A DNA stretch of 64,000 nucleotides from Trissonchulus latispiculum (GCA_030248195.1 JASAND010030870.1:1-64000); one strand, 5' to 3'. Positions 32,958 to 44,566 are shown, counted from the stretch's first letter. Numbers and translations are program-made. Notes: a model not told the origin generated them from the letters alone.

Positions 32958-34494
32958 CAAGAGTACATAATAGAATAAGAGTATGAAACTCTTACGCTAC
33001 TCCGCCGATTGCACCAAATTGGACTAGCTATTCCGAGAATAAAGTTATTCCGGAATAGCTATTCCTATTCTTATTTTATTCCGATACTCCGTTGCACCAA
33101 ACAAGAATAGGATTAGCTGAGCTAATACTATTTTATTCTCAGAATAAAATAAGAATAGGTATACCTATTCTTATTTTCGCTTAACCAATCAAACGGTACC
33201 AAACGCCATACTCAACCATTCAGATTATAGTAGGTTTTGTCACGTGCTTCTTAATTTATTCCTATTCTTATTCTGATGTTAGCCATTTTCTGATTATAAT
33301 TTAAGTTGAGCAAGCAAGCAAGGAACTGAAATATAAAAATGTACTTAGGACTAACAAGGCGCTGGGTATTATGGGTTATAGGCATAGAAATGAACGTAAA
33401 CACAAATAGTCAAGAATTTTTCCAGTTTACCTTGATTGCGCTTAGGAAAATATGGGCTTACAGCGAATTAGATTTGAATCAATAATTAACATTTTAAAAT
33501 GCAAATACGAAGAATTTGCTTTGCCTAGCATGAATAAGTCATACGGAAAGACAGTTCTTGACGTCGCAAGTTAAGAAAATATTAGATAAGTCAAAAATTC
33601 AGGAAATCCTTTAAAATATGGGCTTAAACCTGCTCTTGAGGAAGAATAGGAATAAGAATAAATAAGGCACTTATTCTCATTTTATTCCTATTTTATTCCG
33701 GAATAAGTTTGGTGCAACGCTCTTAATCTAATCCTACTCTTATTCTTATTCTGATTTTATTTTTATTTGGTGCAATGGAATTTTTGCTATTCCTATTTTA
33801 TTCCGGAATAAAATAGGAATAAGCCTATTCTAATCTTATTCTTATTTGGTGCAATCGGCTGACTATGTACTAAACATGCTTGACATGCTCGGGTCGCTAA
33901 CTCGGGGCCCCCCCCCCGAAAGTCTCGGGGGGGTCCCACCCTACACTAATTACATGCTTTCATACAAGTGTGTGTCTACTCGCTGATTCGCTAATTAGCT
34001 TAGGCTTACGATAGGCATTTTATTAGTAATTTTTAATTAATTAATTATAACTTTAATTAGGTTAATGTAATTAAAAAACTAATTCGACAACTTTGTAGGA
34101 TTTTTTTTCGCTTTTTCCAACGATATAAAAATTGTTGCACAAAACAAAAATTCGTAGGAATATAGTATGCAACAATTTTTATATCGTTGGAAAGAGCAGA
34201 AAAAATGCTACAAAGTTGTTGAATTAGTTTTTTTATTACATTAACCTAATTAAAGTTATAATTAATTAATTAAAAATTACTAATAAAATGCCTATCGTAA
34301 GCCTAAGCTAATTAGCGAATCAGCGAGCAGACACACACTTGTATGAAAGCATGTAATTAGTGTAGGGTGGGACCCCCCCCCCCCCCGAGACTTTCGGGGG
34401 GGGGGGGTCCCGAGTTAGCGACCCGAGCATGTCAAGCATGTTTAGTACATAGTAGCGTAAGAGTTTCATACTCTTATTCTATTATGTACTCTTG
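32958..34494. mobile_element. Long inverted-repeat DNA element, interrupted by a second element
   Basis: Ends CAAGAGTACATAATAGAATA and its inverse are flanked by GTATTAT on both sides (32951-32957, 34495-34501). The arms (32958-33000 plus 33863-34145, and 34150-34494) form a nearly perfect hairpin with runs of C and G near positions 33909 and 34390. The left arm is interrupted by the element at 33001-33860. It starts about 185 bp after the TMX3-like stop codon. No ORF. Confidence 0.8.
33001..33860. mobile_element. MITE-like element made of GAATAGGAATAAGAATA motifs, nested
   Basis: Ends TCCGCCGATTGCACC and the inverse of TCAGCCGATTGCACC match at 14 of 15 bases. Removing this segment restores the left arm of the surrounding palindrome (CTTACGCTACTATGTAC), which defines it as an insertion; the duplication is short, probably AC. 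Inside, AATAAGAATAGG-type motifs occur in both orientations, with TTTGGTGCAA boxes repeating the terminal sequence. Confidence 0.75.
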
Positions 34495-34501
34495 GTATTA
34501 T

Positions 34502-35538
34502 GCCCTTCAAGTATCGTAATCTCCTGTACCAGTGTGACAGAAGTACGGACCTGTATTATTGAAATGACCCGCAGCTATCATGTTGAAGTCCTAGCATTTC
34601 TTTTGTTGTATAATGTTGACTAGTCTTTTTAACAACGTATTCTTGTGTACAATCGCTTCGCAGTAAAATGTGCTGGAATTTTGATCATGGACTTTACGTA
34701 ACTTCTAACAGTTTGCCCTCCCAGGTGTTTTGAAGCTTTAATATTTTAGCAGTATTGTTTTTGATTATAGTACATAGTTGTTACCCACTGCTGTTATGTT
34801 TGTACAGAACTTGTGCTTTTTGTTTGAATGTTTCTTGTTGTGTTGTGTGGTATCTGACAATTTCTTTTTGCAAGTTGGTTAGGATAGGAGTAGTATTTTT
34901 AATATGATAATCTCAAGAATTTATAATGAGGCACGCAAATCTTAATGATAGGAAGAGTAAGAGTTGTTAATGTATTAAGTCTCCAATTTGCTCGAAACAT
35001 TGTGCCTAAATCTTTGGCTTCTGTTCGAAGTGTCTAAACTTACTACGTAAGCATTTTAAAGACTTTCGATGCTATTACTATTATGAAGTTTAAAGGCAAT
35101 TAGTTAAATTATGAACGTCGAACAGTAATAAATACTGTTTAAGGATTATGTCTTCTTTAAGCACATTCCGGTCAAGTAATCTCAAACATCTGACAAGAAA
35201 TTAGGCCTTAGCCAAGAGTGCATAATGTTAGAGGAAGAAATTCACTAGCATAGTAATCATTAGATATGCATGGTAAGATAAATAAATTTCCGTTTTCTTA
35301 GAAGGTTGAAAGGATCCCTCTAATGATGACTCCTTCCGGTCCTATCCCGCTCTGGCTTGGGACATACGTACATACATAAATACCTTGTTTTTTTCTATTA
35401 TCGGGATTATGAACATAAAAATTGGACCGATTGCTCAATTTTAAAGAAATCTCAGCTGAAGTTACTTTGGTTGGCGGGACATGTTTTGACAAAATTTCGG
35501 CAACTGAGACCGCGTGTTTGGCTAGCTGCCACTACTTC
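34502..35538. other. Intergenic sequence without recognised feature
   Basis: AT-rich sequence between the palindromic element and the nested transposon stack. No ORF above about 65 codons, no TIR pair and no family I recognise. Confidence 0.4.
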
Positions 35539-35601
35539 TTAGGGCCGTTTCGCGAATGGGTTAAACGAGTTAAAATTAACTCGATCCTTTTCGCGAATGG
35601 G

Positions 35602-36540
35602 TAGTGTTGTTTCAGTAGCCCATTTTAGTTTCAGTTTCAGTCGGCAACCTAAACTACTTTCAGTTTCAGTTTCAGTCGGATACCAAAAATAATTTCAGTT
35701 TCAGTTTCAGTCGTCATCCCAAAATAATTTCAGTTTTAGTTTCAGTTTCAGTCGCCATCCCAAATTAATTTCAGTTTCAGTTTCAGTTTCAGTCGGTGAC
35801 GCAAAATAGTTTCAGTTTCAGTTTCAGTCGGCAAGGCAAAATAGTTTCAGTTTCAGTCCGAGTATTAAAATAGTTTCAGTTAAAGGAAGTCATAGCAAAA
35901 AAATTAAAATTTCAGTTTCCAAATGTATTTGGTATTTAAAATTGTTGAAGCGCAGTCTTATTTTTATATACAAGCTTATATAACAGTTATAAATAAAACT
36001 TCATTTAATACTATTTTACTTGCGATTCCTTGGTTATACAATTATTTTCTTAGTAAAGACAAAGGCTAAAATTGGACGCATACATTCAATCTTTCGCAAG
36101 AAAAACTATTATGGGAAAATTTGCAATAGCCTTTTCAAGGAACTTAAGCATGCGCTGAGACTGAAATAACATTTCTACGCATAGACTGAAACTGGTTTCA
36201 GTCTCAGCATGAACTGAAACCTGTTTCAGTTCCAGCGAGCAAGAAAAGCTTCAGGTTTTACGCTGGGACTGAAATGGTTTCAGATTATACTAGTTTCAGT
36301 TTCAGTTTCAGTCCTAGAATTGGGATAGTTTCAGTTTCAGTTCCAGTTTCAGTTCAGTTTCGAAGACAGTTTCAGTTTCAGTTTCAGTCGGACAGCTTAA
36401 ATCTTTTCAGTTTCAGTTTCAGTTTCAGTCCACTTTCCCAAATACTTTCAGTTTCAGTTTCAGTTTCAGTGACTGAAACTGAAACATGTAGAGACTGAAA
36501 CCTAGTTTCAGTTTCAGTTTCAGTGACTGAAACATCACTA
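35602..36540. mobile_element. hAT-like element composed of TTTCAG hexamer arrays
   Basis: Ends TAGTGTTGTTTCAGT and the inverse of TAGTGATGTTTCAGT are flanked by a perfect 8-bp duplication CGAATGGG (35594-35601, 36541-36548), diagnostic of hAT insertion. Most of the 939 bp is GTTTCAGTTTCAG in runs of two to four hexamers divided by short unique spacers; the right end also has CTGAAACTGAAA. It is inserted in a TIR-like box of the Harbinger-like host element. A related sequence lies at about 55083-55374. Confidence 0.85.
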
Positions 36541-36830
36541 CGAATGGGTTAAAAGATTTAAATTTAACTCGCCGAGTTAAGCAGAGTTAAAAATTTTAAC
36601 CCTTCGGTCATTCGCGAAAAGAGTTAAAAATTACTAAATTAAAATTACTCTACTCTGAATGACATGTAGAGTTAAAAAACTGCAGAGTTAAATTTAACTA
36701 TACCCTTTTCATGAATGGGTTAAATTTAACTCTTTTTAACTCGCTCACGCTATTTTACATTGAATTTTAACCCGCGTCTCAGCACGCGGGTTAAACGAGT
36801 TAAAAATCTTCTAGGTTTTGCATTGTTATT

Positions 36831-37796
36831 CCTATATTTTGCACGCGTAATAAAGCTTTAAATATGACAAGATAATCCATCCAATGAAAGCGCAACACAT
36901 AATTTCATTGGATGGTTCATAATGCTTCAAAATAACTAAAGCATTTGCCAATATTCTGCCGAATTATTTACACTAAGACAATAAATGGGCTACTTAAAAT
37001 AAAAATAGATGGAACAACTAATGTTTTAAACAGGCTGCTTTAGTAGAAATAATAATTAAATTAAGTTATTTAAACTAAAATTATTATAATTATAAAGTGA
37101 TAAACTCTAAATTATTTTTTCACAGTTATTTGACAGCACTTTATGAATGCCAATTTGAAGTATGTATGAGAGCTGCTGGCCACATGAAAAGCCGAATCAG
37201 CGGAACACTACAGCCAACCGAAAGCTAAATTTTTTCTAAAAAATTGGCCTAATTAAAGGGCTAATTGTGCCTTAAAAATTGCTGCAAACTTTAAAAATTT
37301 GAACCTTTAGGATCTTTTGAAAGGACATCTATTTAAATGTTACGCCAACTTAGCTGCAACTGGTGATGCTCCACAGAATTACAGGATCAATTGTTATCCC
37401 AACTGTGATTTTAAGGGCAACCATTTCAATTCAAATTTGAAATCTTTATTGAATTTTAATAAACAAACATTTTTATTTAATTTTGCTGCGCCCGTCTTTT
37501 TAGTATTAAAATTTAGTTGAAATTGACAAAATCGTCCGTGTTTTTAAGAGGATCAAGAGAAACCGGTTTTGCTGAAAATATGCACAGAATGTTTTTGGCT
37601 CAGTCGTGGTCTCAGCAAACGAACATGGTACATGGTTTTGGCTATTCATTAGCACTTTGTTGTTAAACTATAGCAATAGAAACAACGAGAACCTGGACCA
37701 AAATACTGTCTTCAGATTAGTTTTCAGCGAACTCCGAAAATTCCTGTATTTCATGAAAATAGTAAAAAATGTTTAGCTGGTTCCTCTTGAATTGTA
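36831..37796. other. Interior of the Harbinger-like host element, no ORF
   Basis: AT-rich sequence between the left subterminal motif region and the hAT-like insertion at 37805. I see no transposase fragment. The longest open frame is about 67 codons. Confidence 0.4.
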
Positions 37797-37844
37797 GTTT
37801 TACCCAGAGATGGAGCGGGACGAAATTTTTTGTCCCGCCCCGTC

Positions 37845-39357
37845 CAGGGTTTTTTTGGTTTTCGGATTTGCGTCAACCTTGCGTCCCGCTAAATTTAAGT
37901 TGCGTCCCGTTAAGAAATTTTGCGTCCAGGCGGAAATCTTGTTTTAGCGTGTTTTTTGTTGTTTGTTTTGTAAAATTGTTTTATTTATAAAAATTTCGAT
38001 AATTTCTTTAGTGCAACGCTATTTAGAAAGCTGATGCTGCTTAACGGTATAATGCACGATTACAGGATTACCTACCAAGAATATAGATGCGTCCAACATA
38101 CACGACGGGGGGTCTGGGGGGCGGAGCCCCCCAGAAGTTGAAGAATTTTTTGAAATTACAGAATAGATAATCCGTAATTGGAATGTTTAAAAAGATTTAA
38201 TTTGGCGTCTGTTGCAGAACTTAGTAATTGTCGATATATATATATTATTGACACACATTATTCCGATATTTCGATGTTAGTTAAACTAATTAAAGTATTA
38301 AAAATTTATGAAATATTTAGGAATATCAGTCAGTATAAAGTCAATAGAGAAGCGTGTATGCTCCGTGCAGCGTTATTTCCCCCCCCCTCGGCGAAGTCTC
38401 TCACAAGGGGTCACGAAATTGCTCCCACAAGGAGTAAGAAAATTGGCCACAAGGGGTAAAAAATTACCCAAAAAATTGGTTTTACAACCAAAATCTCCAA
38501 ATACTTTCCAGCTGCGCCGGAATTTTTCACGTAAAATCATTCTTTTTCGCTAAAAAACGTCCAAAAAACGTTGGTTTTGCTAAAATATCGCTGTTTTTCG
38601 TTAAAAAACCGCAAAAATCGCTTAAAAATCGCTTTTAAAAGTACTCATAGGAAAAATTGCTGCCACAAGGGGTACCGAAATTTGCTTCCACAAGGGTCAG
38701 TGAAATTTGGCCTCCCGTTCAGGTATGGTCTTTTGTATTTGAAAATATCAGAAAAATGGTAATCTTGCATTATTTTAAGTTGCCATTTGTGTATTTTTTG
38801 CGAAAAACATTTTTTAGAAGAACAAAAAAATTTGGATATTCTGCTTCTGCTACAGTTACAAATTTTGTTAATTTCGGGGTTTTTAGTACTAATCTTGATC
38901 CTGCCTGACCTGTCGAATGAGAACAATATAAATGTATAAATATATATAAATGTATATAAATGCACCTAATATGTATGTATTTATTGACGTGAAATTCATT
39001 AGTTCGAAAAGATCTGATATATATGGATGCAGTTCGAAAAGATCTGATATATATGGATGCAGGTGGACAACAACTTAACAAATAACATTGAGTAACATTG
39101 AGACATGACCTTGCACCTTGGCATTCCATGACAAAGTGGGAAACACCGGGGGTCTGGGGGCAGAGCCCACAGGACCCGAAGAAATTTTTGGAAAAAACGG
39201 AAAAATTGGTACTGGAAACATTTAAAGTTTTTACTCTTACAAAAGTGAATTTTCTCCCGAAATAATGTTGCGTCTAGCTTGCCTCCCGCTAAGATTTCAT
39301 TGCGTCCAGATAAGAAACTTTGCGTCCAGACGCACATCTGGACGCAAAAAAACCCTG
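37845..39357. mobile_element. hAT-like element B, nested in element A
   Basis: Ends CAGGGTTTTTTTGG and the inverse of CAGGGTTTTTTTGCGTC are flanked by the perfect 8-bp duplication GCCCCGTC (37837-37844, 39358-39365), inside the terminal region of element A. Subterminal TTGCGTCC boxes occur at both ends, and GGGGTCTGGGGGG blocks are found at about 38106 and 39148. The 1.5-kb body has CACAAGGGGT repeats and no transposase. Confidence 0.85.
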
Positions 39358-40061
39358 GCCCCGTCCCGTTCCACACTCAATTTGTTTGTCCCGTCCCGCG
39401 GGATCCCGCAGTCCCGCAAATTTGATAATGCCCGTCCCGCAAAATCCCGCATAATTTCTTAGTTGTCTCATTAGCTAAAATTAATGGTAATTAATACTCA
39501 TTTCATATGAAAATTTAAAATAAGTTGGTCATGCAAACTTTACGCTATTTATTTTTCCTTGCTAACATGCAAAGTCAGTACTTAATTATTATTGAAATAC
39601 GTTGCTGTGTGTAAAAATGTGAAATGCTTGTATAATCTGCAAACAAAAATATCAATTGTTGATTTCAGAATATTTGGTCAAATTGGCCAAATAAAATCAA
39701 ATTTAGCGTAATCACAAAAAATTACTGCCATACAAAAGCGATGCAACCGGGTCGCCGTGTCAATTTGGGCCACTTTTCGGATCGGGTCACTGGGTCACCG
39801 GGTCAAGAGCTTGGATTCGGCCTTGATCCGGTTTTCTTAATTTCCCACAGATTTTTTCTTAGAAAATTTTGGTTTAAAACTAAAACTTTTAGGTCCCATT
39901 TCAATGTGATGCTGATACATGATTTGCATGTTTTAAAATTTAACTTGCGCTTCATAATTTGCGCAGCTTGAGGTTCGTTCAATATGGTCTCCAGCAGATC
40001 AGTGTTTGTTCTCATCGGTTCCATGATTATTGCATTGCATAGATCTGTTAGAACTAGCTGG

Positions 40062-40708
40062 TGTGGGATATTACCCATTGGGGCACTGATAGCTAGCTGC
40101 GCAGCAGCGCAGCATTGAAAATTATGTGTAGCGCTATCTTCATACGTGTGACGTAAAGTATATTCTATTTGATGAAATTATACAACTTTGAACTATTTCG
40201 ACAATTATCTTTTCATGAATGATAAAAGTGATTTCTTTCTGGGCTAGCTACGCCAGTAGCACAAAGTATATATAAGAGAGAAAAAGTGCAGGCTGAGTCA
40301 GTTGTAGTTGATGTGTCAACAAGGCTGGGGGTGGTTGATCTATTATTGGGTAGGAGTTGTCGGGCTAGGTTTAGGTTTTGGGAGCGGGTAACGCCCTCCC
40401 TCGTGTGCTTTATTCCCGCTTATTGTGCTCCTTTGTATTTTGTATCAATCCTGTATGTCTATTTCAATGTTGAAGTGAGTAGTTTATGTCTGGTACAGTA
40501 AAGTCTAGCGGCATTTTAGTCTATCAGTTTAGGGACGGTCGCTTAGGGTCCGCAAGTAGTTCTACCTCAATTTACTCGCTAATTTACGATACTCTCGCAT
40601 CTTCTCTCAACTGGCTAGGACTAGACATCACACACTGAGCACCTACTTGCAATCAACTAGTGAAGTCCGACGTAGTTTATTCTAGAGGTACACACACAGT
40701 ACTTCACA
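40062..40708 (+). repeat. 5' LTR
   Basis: A 647-bp terminal repeat, TGTGGGATATTACCC to CACACAGTACTTCACA. It contains a likely TATA box (TATATATAAG, 40267-40276) and a GC-rich palindrome-like GCTGCGCAGCAGCGCAGC near 40100. It differs from the 3' copy by one indel (CTTTTCATG against CTTATTCATG) and a few substitutions. Confidence 0.95.
40267..40276 (+). promoter_or_regulatory. Probable TATA box of the LTR promoter
   Basis: TATATATAAG is followed by a purine-rich AGAGAGAAAAAG stretch, about 205 bp into the LTR. It is conserved in the 3' LTR at 51806-51815. Inferred from sequence only. Confidence 0.5.
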
Positions 40709-40713
40709 AATAG

Positions 40714-40725
40714 TGGCGACCGTGA
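40714..40725 (+). promoter_or_regulatory. Primer binding site, tRNA-Arg-like
   Basis: TGGCGACCGTGA lies five bases after the LTR end. Its first bases complement a tRNA 3' end of GGTCGCCA, as used by the Drosophila 412/mdg1 group of Gypsy elements that prime with tRNA-Arg. The assignment to Arg follows from that analogy. Confidence 0.7.
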
Positions 40726-40736
40726 TTTTTCAGTAG

Positions 40737-41684
40737 ATGTCCAAAGTTCTAGCTTTTTCTGAGAAGAAAAGGGAGCACGATAAGCGAGAAAAGCAAAGAG
40801 CACAACTTTGGGGGCTCTTATCATACTTTGACGGACCGGTTGATTTAGACAGAGGTACTCCCATGGCCTCCAAGCAAACTATTGCAAAATCGGGGGGTCG
40901 TGGTCGGGGGGGTGTCTCCCCAACGCTAGTCCGGGGGGTACGGCTCCAGGTATTGGAAGGGGGACCCCCAGAAGACCGGAAGGCTACGTACCCGACCTCC
41001 CCCCACAATTATGGGAAGGGCAAAATTCTAAGGCGAAACCTGTCACGGATAGTTCACTCGGATTTGGACCCGCGGGTACCCGGACCCGCGGGTCCTAAAG
41101 TTGGACCCGGACCCGGCCCGGCCCGCGGGTACCCGGACCCGGCGCCAACTCTGCCTCCATGGCCCCGTCTACTTCTTCAGAGGCCCCGTATGGTGGCCAT
41201 TTAAGTAAAACGTTTGGGGGGCCAGTGACTCGGTCACAATCCGGAGCTAATCGTCCCCAAGTTTCGCAGTCTGCGGGTTCCCGTCCTTCAATGTCGCAGT
41301 CGGGGGCCCCAAGTCCTATCTGATGCCATCCCTCCAGAAATAGTAGTTTCGGGGGAGGAAACTACAGTAAAATCTCTGTCTGGGGGACCAGAACTGCTGC
41401 AGACTTCCGATTTGCTTCAGGGGGGGCAACTGCTCACTCCCGGCCCCCAATTCGATGCTTTTGATGAATCTGTTGAAATCGATGACTCAGACTCGCAAGA
41501 CGAGCAATTCTTGTCAGCTATGCAGAATTATTTGGATTACAGGCGGAAAGATCTCGGTTTAGTGCCAGTCACGGTTTCTGATTTGTTGGGGGGAAAAAGT
41601 TCGGGATCAAAAAGATCGGGGGAGAAAAGTTCGGGGGAAATAATCCCGAACCGGTTCCGAACCAAACTTCTGAAAATGACCTGA
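40737..41684 (+). pseudogene. LTR element leader with broken N-terminal coding frames
   Basis: Two unlinked open frames occur: 40737-41204, starting MSKVLAFSEKKREHDKR (charged, helix-like), and 41412-41684 (acidic, serine/glycine-rich). They precede the gag ORF and may be its displaced N-terminus. A GC-rich insert-like block of GGGTACCCGGACCCG repeats at 41060-41155 interrupts the first frame. Confidence 0.4.
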
Positions 41685-41761
41685 TTCAGTTACAACATCA
41701 GCAAGTCCCTCCCACTCCCGCGAAGTCTGCAGCTGCGGCCCCTCCCCAGGCCCAGGACGAT

Positions 41762-44566
41762 ATGGCAGAAAAACCCGACAGAAGATTGGGTGGACATGAT
41801 CAGAATCGGGGGGCGCCCGCTCCTTCTCCCCAGGGACGACCTGAATCTTTCGCGCCCGAGTGTCAGTCTCAGTCGCAAAGTACGTCTAATTTTACGCAAG
41901 ATCAAGGGTGCAGTTCGGCCTCGTCGTCCCGGGGACAGGTGGGGCAACCCACTTTGGGAGTTCCCAGTCTTGTAAATGGCGCCCAAGGGAGATCACCTAA
42001 TTTTGGGCAAAATTCAGGACATGTTTGGTGTCCACCGTCTGCACAGCACCCGCAAGGTACGTTTCAGCGTGCTTCTCCGTCAGGTCAAGCACAGGCCGCC
42101 CCAAATGTTCAACAACCGGCCCAAATACCGTCGTCTATGCCGGGTTTTTCTCAATCACAGTCCTCGGCCCAGCAGCCATTATATACGTATACACCTCAGA
42201 TTGTGCAGCCTGTGCCGTCTACGGCACAATCCGGCTATTATGCCGTTGACATGTACGGAAATCCAGTATACGTATATGATTCCCCGGCACAATTTGCTGC
42301 TGGAACTGCTGTTGCCTTACAACCGGCGGCCCATACGTACGTACCGGGACCTAACCAAGTGGTTACGGCTCCGGCGGCATCAGCTGTAAGTCAGACGGTG
42401 GAAACCAGTCCACAGAACGTCAAAACATCAGATTTCGTATTGGGAAATTCAAGGGTGGCTTCTGACCCGCCTCCTCCGCCAGATAGGGGGGGCGCCCCCC
42501 CGGGTTTTTCTGCACAGCAAGTTAGTCAAAAGGGGGTTTTTTCTAACAAGGAGGAACGAGCGACGCCTGTCTGTCACCCAACTCCGGCGACCATGGTGGC
42601 CACGGATGCTTCAGTTTCAGGCCACGACCCGCGCCTTTTTCGTACGTATATAGAAATTCTCCGGGACGATCCACGGTTTGACCCAGAATTACTCTACGTT
42701 GAAGATTGGCTTTCACAATTTGAATCTGCAGTGGAAACGTATCAAATTCCTAAAGATCAGTGGCCTCGTCTTTTATACAGTAAATTGGCGGGTAAGGCTC
42801 AAATTTATGCCTCCCGTGCGGGTCTTTCTATGATCGATTCATATGATAGTATTTTGAAGCTTTTGAAAACTCAGTTTCCTAAACCGCAGTTGTCGTACCA
42901 GCAAAAATATACAGCTTTTGTTAACCGACTTCAACGTCCCGGAGAACACATACGTAAATATATCTCGGAATTGCAAGCTTTGGCGCTGGATATCTGGAGT
43001 GACCCGGGTGACCGGGAGAAGCACTGTGTCCAGCAGGTCTATGCCGGGGCAAATGACAAGTACGCGGCGTCGCTCGTTCCTTTAGGGGCGTATGGGGAAC
43101 CGTCTATGGAAGACATTTTGCGGGTGATTGACAAACTCGACGCCCGAACCCCACGCCCCACCCCAGGGGATGCATTGTCGTATGACCCCCCAATCTATCA
43201 TGTGGCATCCTCAGAGAGAGCAGAACCGGGCGGGAGCTCTAACGACCCGTTGGAACAGCTACGTAAGGAATTTCAGGATCTTCGGGCACTATGGGAAGAA
43301 AGGAAGGATGCACGGCCTAGATTTGAGGATAAGCGCAAGGATAAGTGCCTCCATTGCGGCAGGAGGGGCCATGATCCTAACAACTGTTGGGACAAATATC
43401 CTCAGTTGGCCCCGGCAGGTTGGAGGGGGCGACCTCTCCCCAGGGAACAGGTAGCCGGAGTTACGCAGTACGTACCAGTCTATCCACAGTTTTGCGCACA
43501 GCAGCCGGTTTATCCAGCTTTACAACCTGCTCCTGTCCCTTTAGCTCTGCCCGCCCCACAGCCTTCTTCGGGTCAGCATGCATATGGTCCACAGTGGGAA
43601 GCACCGCCAGCTCAGAGCACGGGTCAAGTTGTTTCACCTGGTGCAACCGTGCCTGCTTTGCCGGCGCCTTTGGCCCCGGCTCCAGCACCTTCGGTCCGGG
43701 GTGTTACTACACAACCTTTAGCGGCACCGCTGGCGCAACATTTTGTTAGAGGGTCGGACCAGAACGCTGCAAATCCACAGGGGGGCACCCCTCCTCCCCG
43801 CGTTTCGGCTCAACAACAGGGGATTGAACATCTTATAGGGTACGTCGAGGCTGAATCACAGCCTTCGGAGCCACACGTATTTGGGGTAGGTTCTCCAGAA
43901 GATACGACTCCCGAACAAATCGTTCAGTCTTTTTCTATGATCCAGTCAAATTTTACGACGTTGGCAGCTATTCACATGCATACGTATACTCATATGAAAA
44001 AGTTCACTGAGGTTTTGAAGAAACAAATTTTTGACTTGGGCCATGCCATTGCGGACGCGTGGCCAGAAAAACTCGAACGGGAAGATATTTTGGGCTGTGA
44101 AGTGACGGTGCCCGAAACTGACGAAGTAGTTCAACCCGTGGAGGAGGGCCCCGACCCTCCCCCTCTGCTCTCTCTGAATGGGGAATCTCCCTCACCGGCT
44201 GTGACGTCTTGGGAGCAGACTGCGGGACTCGTTGTGTCTCAGTCACAGGGTGCGGTGGTTGACGCGGCCTCTGAGACTGGGACCAGTGGGGGCGTGTCTG
44301 GGTGTGCGGCCGATCCACCATCCAGACCCGCCCCGGGGGGTGTGTCGGCTCCAGAAAAGCCCCTACATTCCTCTCAAGCCCGTGTCTCTCAAGACCCTTA
44401 TATCAATGATATGGTCTTTGCGTTGATGATAATTTGGGTATCCCTCCCCCTCATGTCGCCTCAGCTCTTACGTATAAGTTGGCAACTGATTCAGCTTTTG
44501 AAGATGATAGCATTTTTTCTTTTGCCTTCTGGCCAACGGAGGATCTACCTCAAAAAGAGGGGGTAG
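41762..44566 (+). CDS. Gag polyprotein of the LTR retrotransposon
   Basis: An uninterrupted 934-codon ORF. The N-terminal third is rich in Gln, Pro and Ser. A retrotransposon-Gag/capsid-like region follows at about residues 295-420 (WLSQFESAVETY, LLYSKLAGKAQIYA, LQRPGEHIRKYISELQALAL). One CCHC zinc knuckle, C-x2-C-x4-H-x4-C, lies at residues 529-542 (43346-43387). The remainder is Pro/Ala-rich. It would form the particle and bind the element RNA. It is longer than the 300-500 residues common in Gypsy Gag. The intact frame fits the youth shown by the LTRs. Confidence 0.88.
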   Translation: MAEKPDRRLGGHDQNRGAPAPSPQGRPESFAPECQSQSQSTSNFTQDQGCSSASSSRGQVGQPTLGVPSLVNGAQGRSPNFGQNSGHVWCPPSAQHPQGTFQRASPSGQAQAAPNVQQPAQIPSSMPGFSQSQSSAQQPLYTYTPQIVQPVPSTAQSGYYAVDMYGNPVYVYDSPAQFAAGTAVALQPAAHTYVPGPNQVVTAPAASAVSQTVETSPQNVKTSDFVLGNSRVASDPPPPPDRGGAPPGFSAQQVSQKGVFSNKEERATPVCHPTPATMVATDASVSGHDPRLFRTYIEILRDDPRFDPELLYVEDWLSQFESAVETYQIPKDQWPRLLYSKLAGKAQIYASRAGLSMIDSYDSILKLLKTQFPKPQLSYQQKYTAFVNRLQRPGEHIRKYISELQALALDIWSDPGDREKHCVQQVYAGANDKYAASLVPLGAYGEPSMEDILRVIDKLDARTPRPTPGDALSYDPPIYHVASSERAEPGGSSNDPLEQLRKEFQDLRALWEERKDARPRFEDKRKDKCLHCGRRGHDPNNCWDKYPQLAPAGWRGRPLPREQVAGVTQYVPVYPQFCAQQPVYPALQPAPVPLALPAPQPSSGQHAYGPQWEAPPAQSTGQVVSPGATVPALPAPLAPAPAPSVRGVTTQPLAAPLAQHFVRGSDQNAANPQGGTPPPRVSAQQQGIEHLIGYVEAESQPSEPHVFGVGSPEDTTPEQIVQSFSMIQSNFTTLAAIHMHTYTHMKKFTEVLKKQIFDLGHAIADAWPEKLEREDILGCEVTVPETDEVVQPVEEGPDPPPLLSLNGESPSPAVTSWEQTAGLVVSQSQGAVVDAASETGTSGGVSGCAADPPSRPAPGGVSAPEKPLHSSQARVSQDPYINDMVFALMIIWVSLPLMSPQLLRISWQLIQLLKMIAFFLLPSGQRRIYLKKRG

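Noticed and set aside
35602..36540. Interstitial telomere repeat
   Set aside because: The hexamer is TTTCAG, not TTAGGG, and the block is bounded by TIRs and an 8-bp duplication.
41060..41155. Separate transposon inside the LTR element leader
   Set aside because: The GGGTACCCGGACCCG block is suggestive, but neither TIRs nor a target duplication could be defined.
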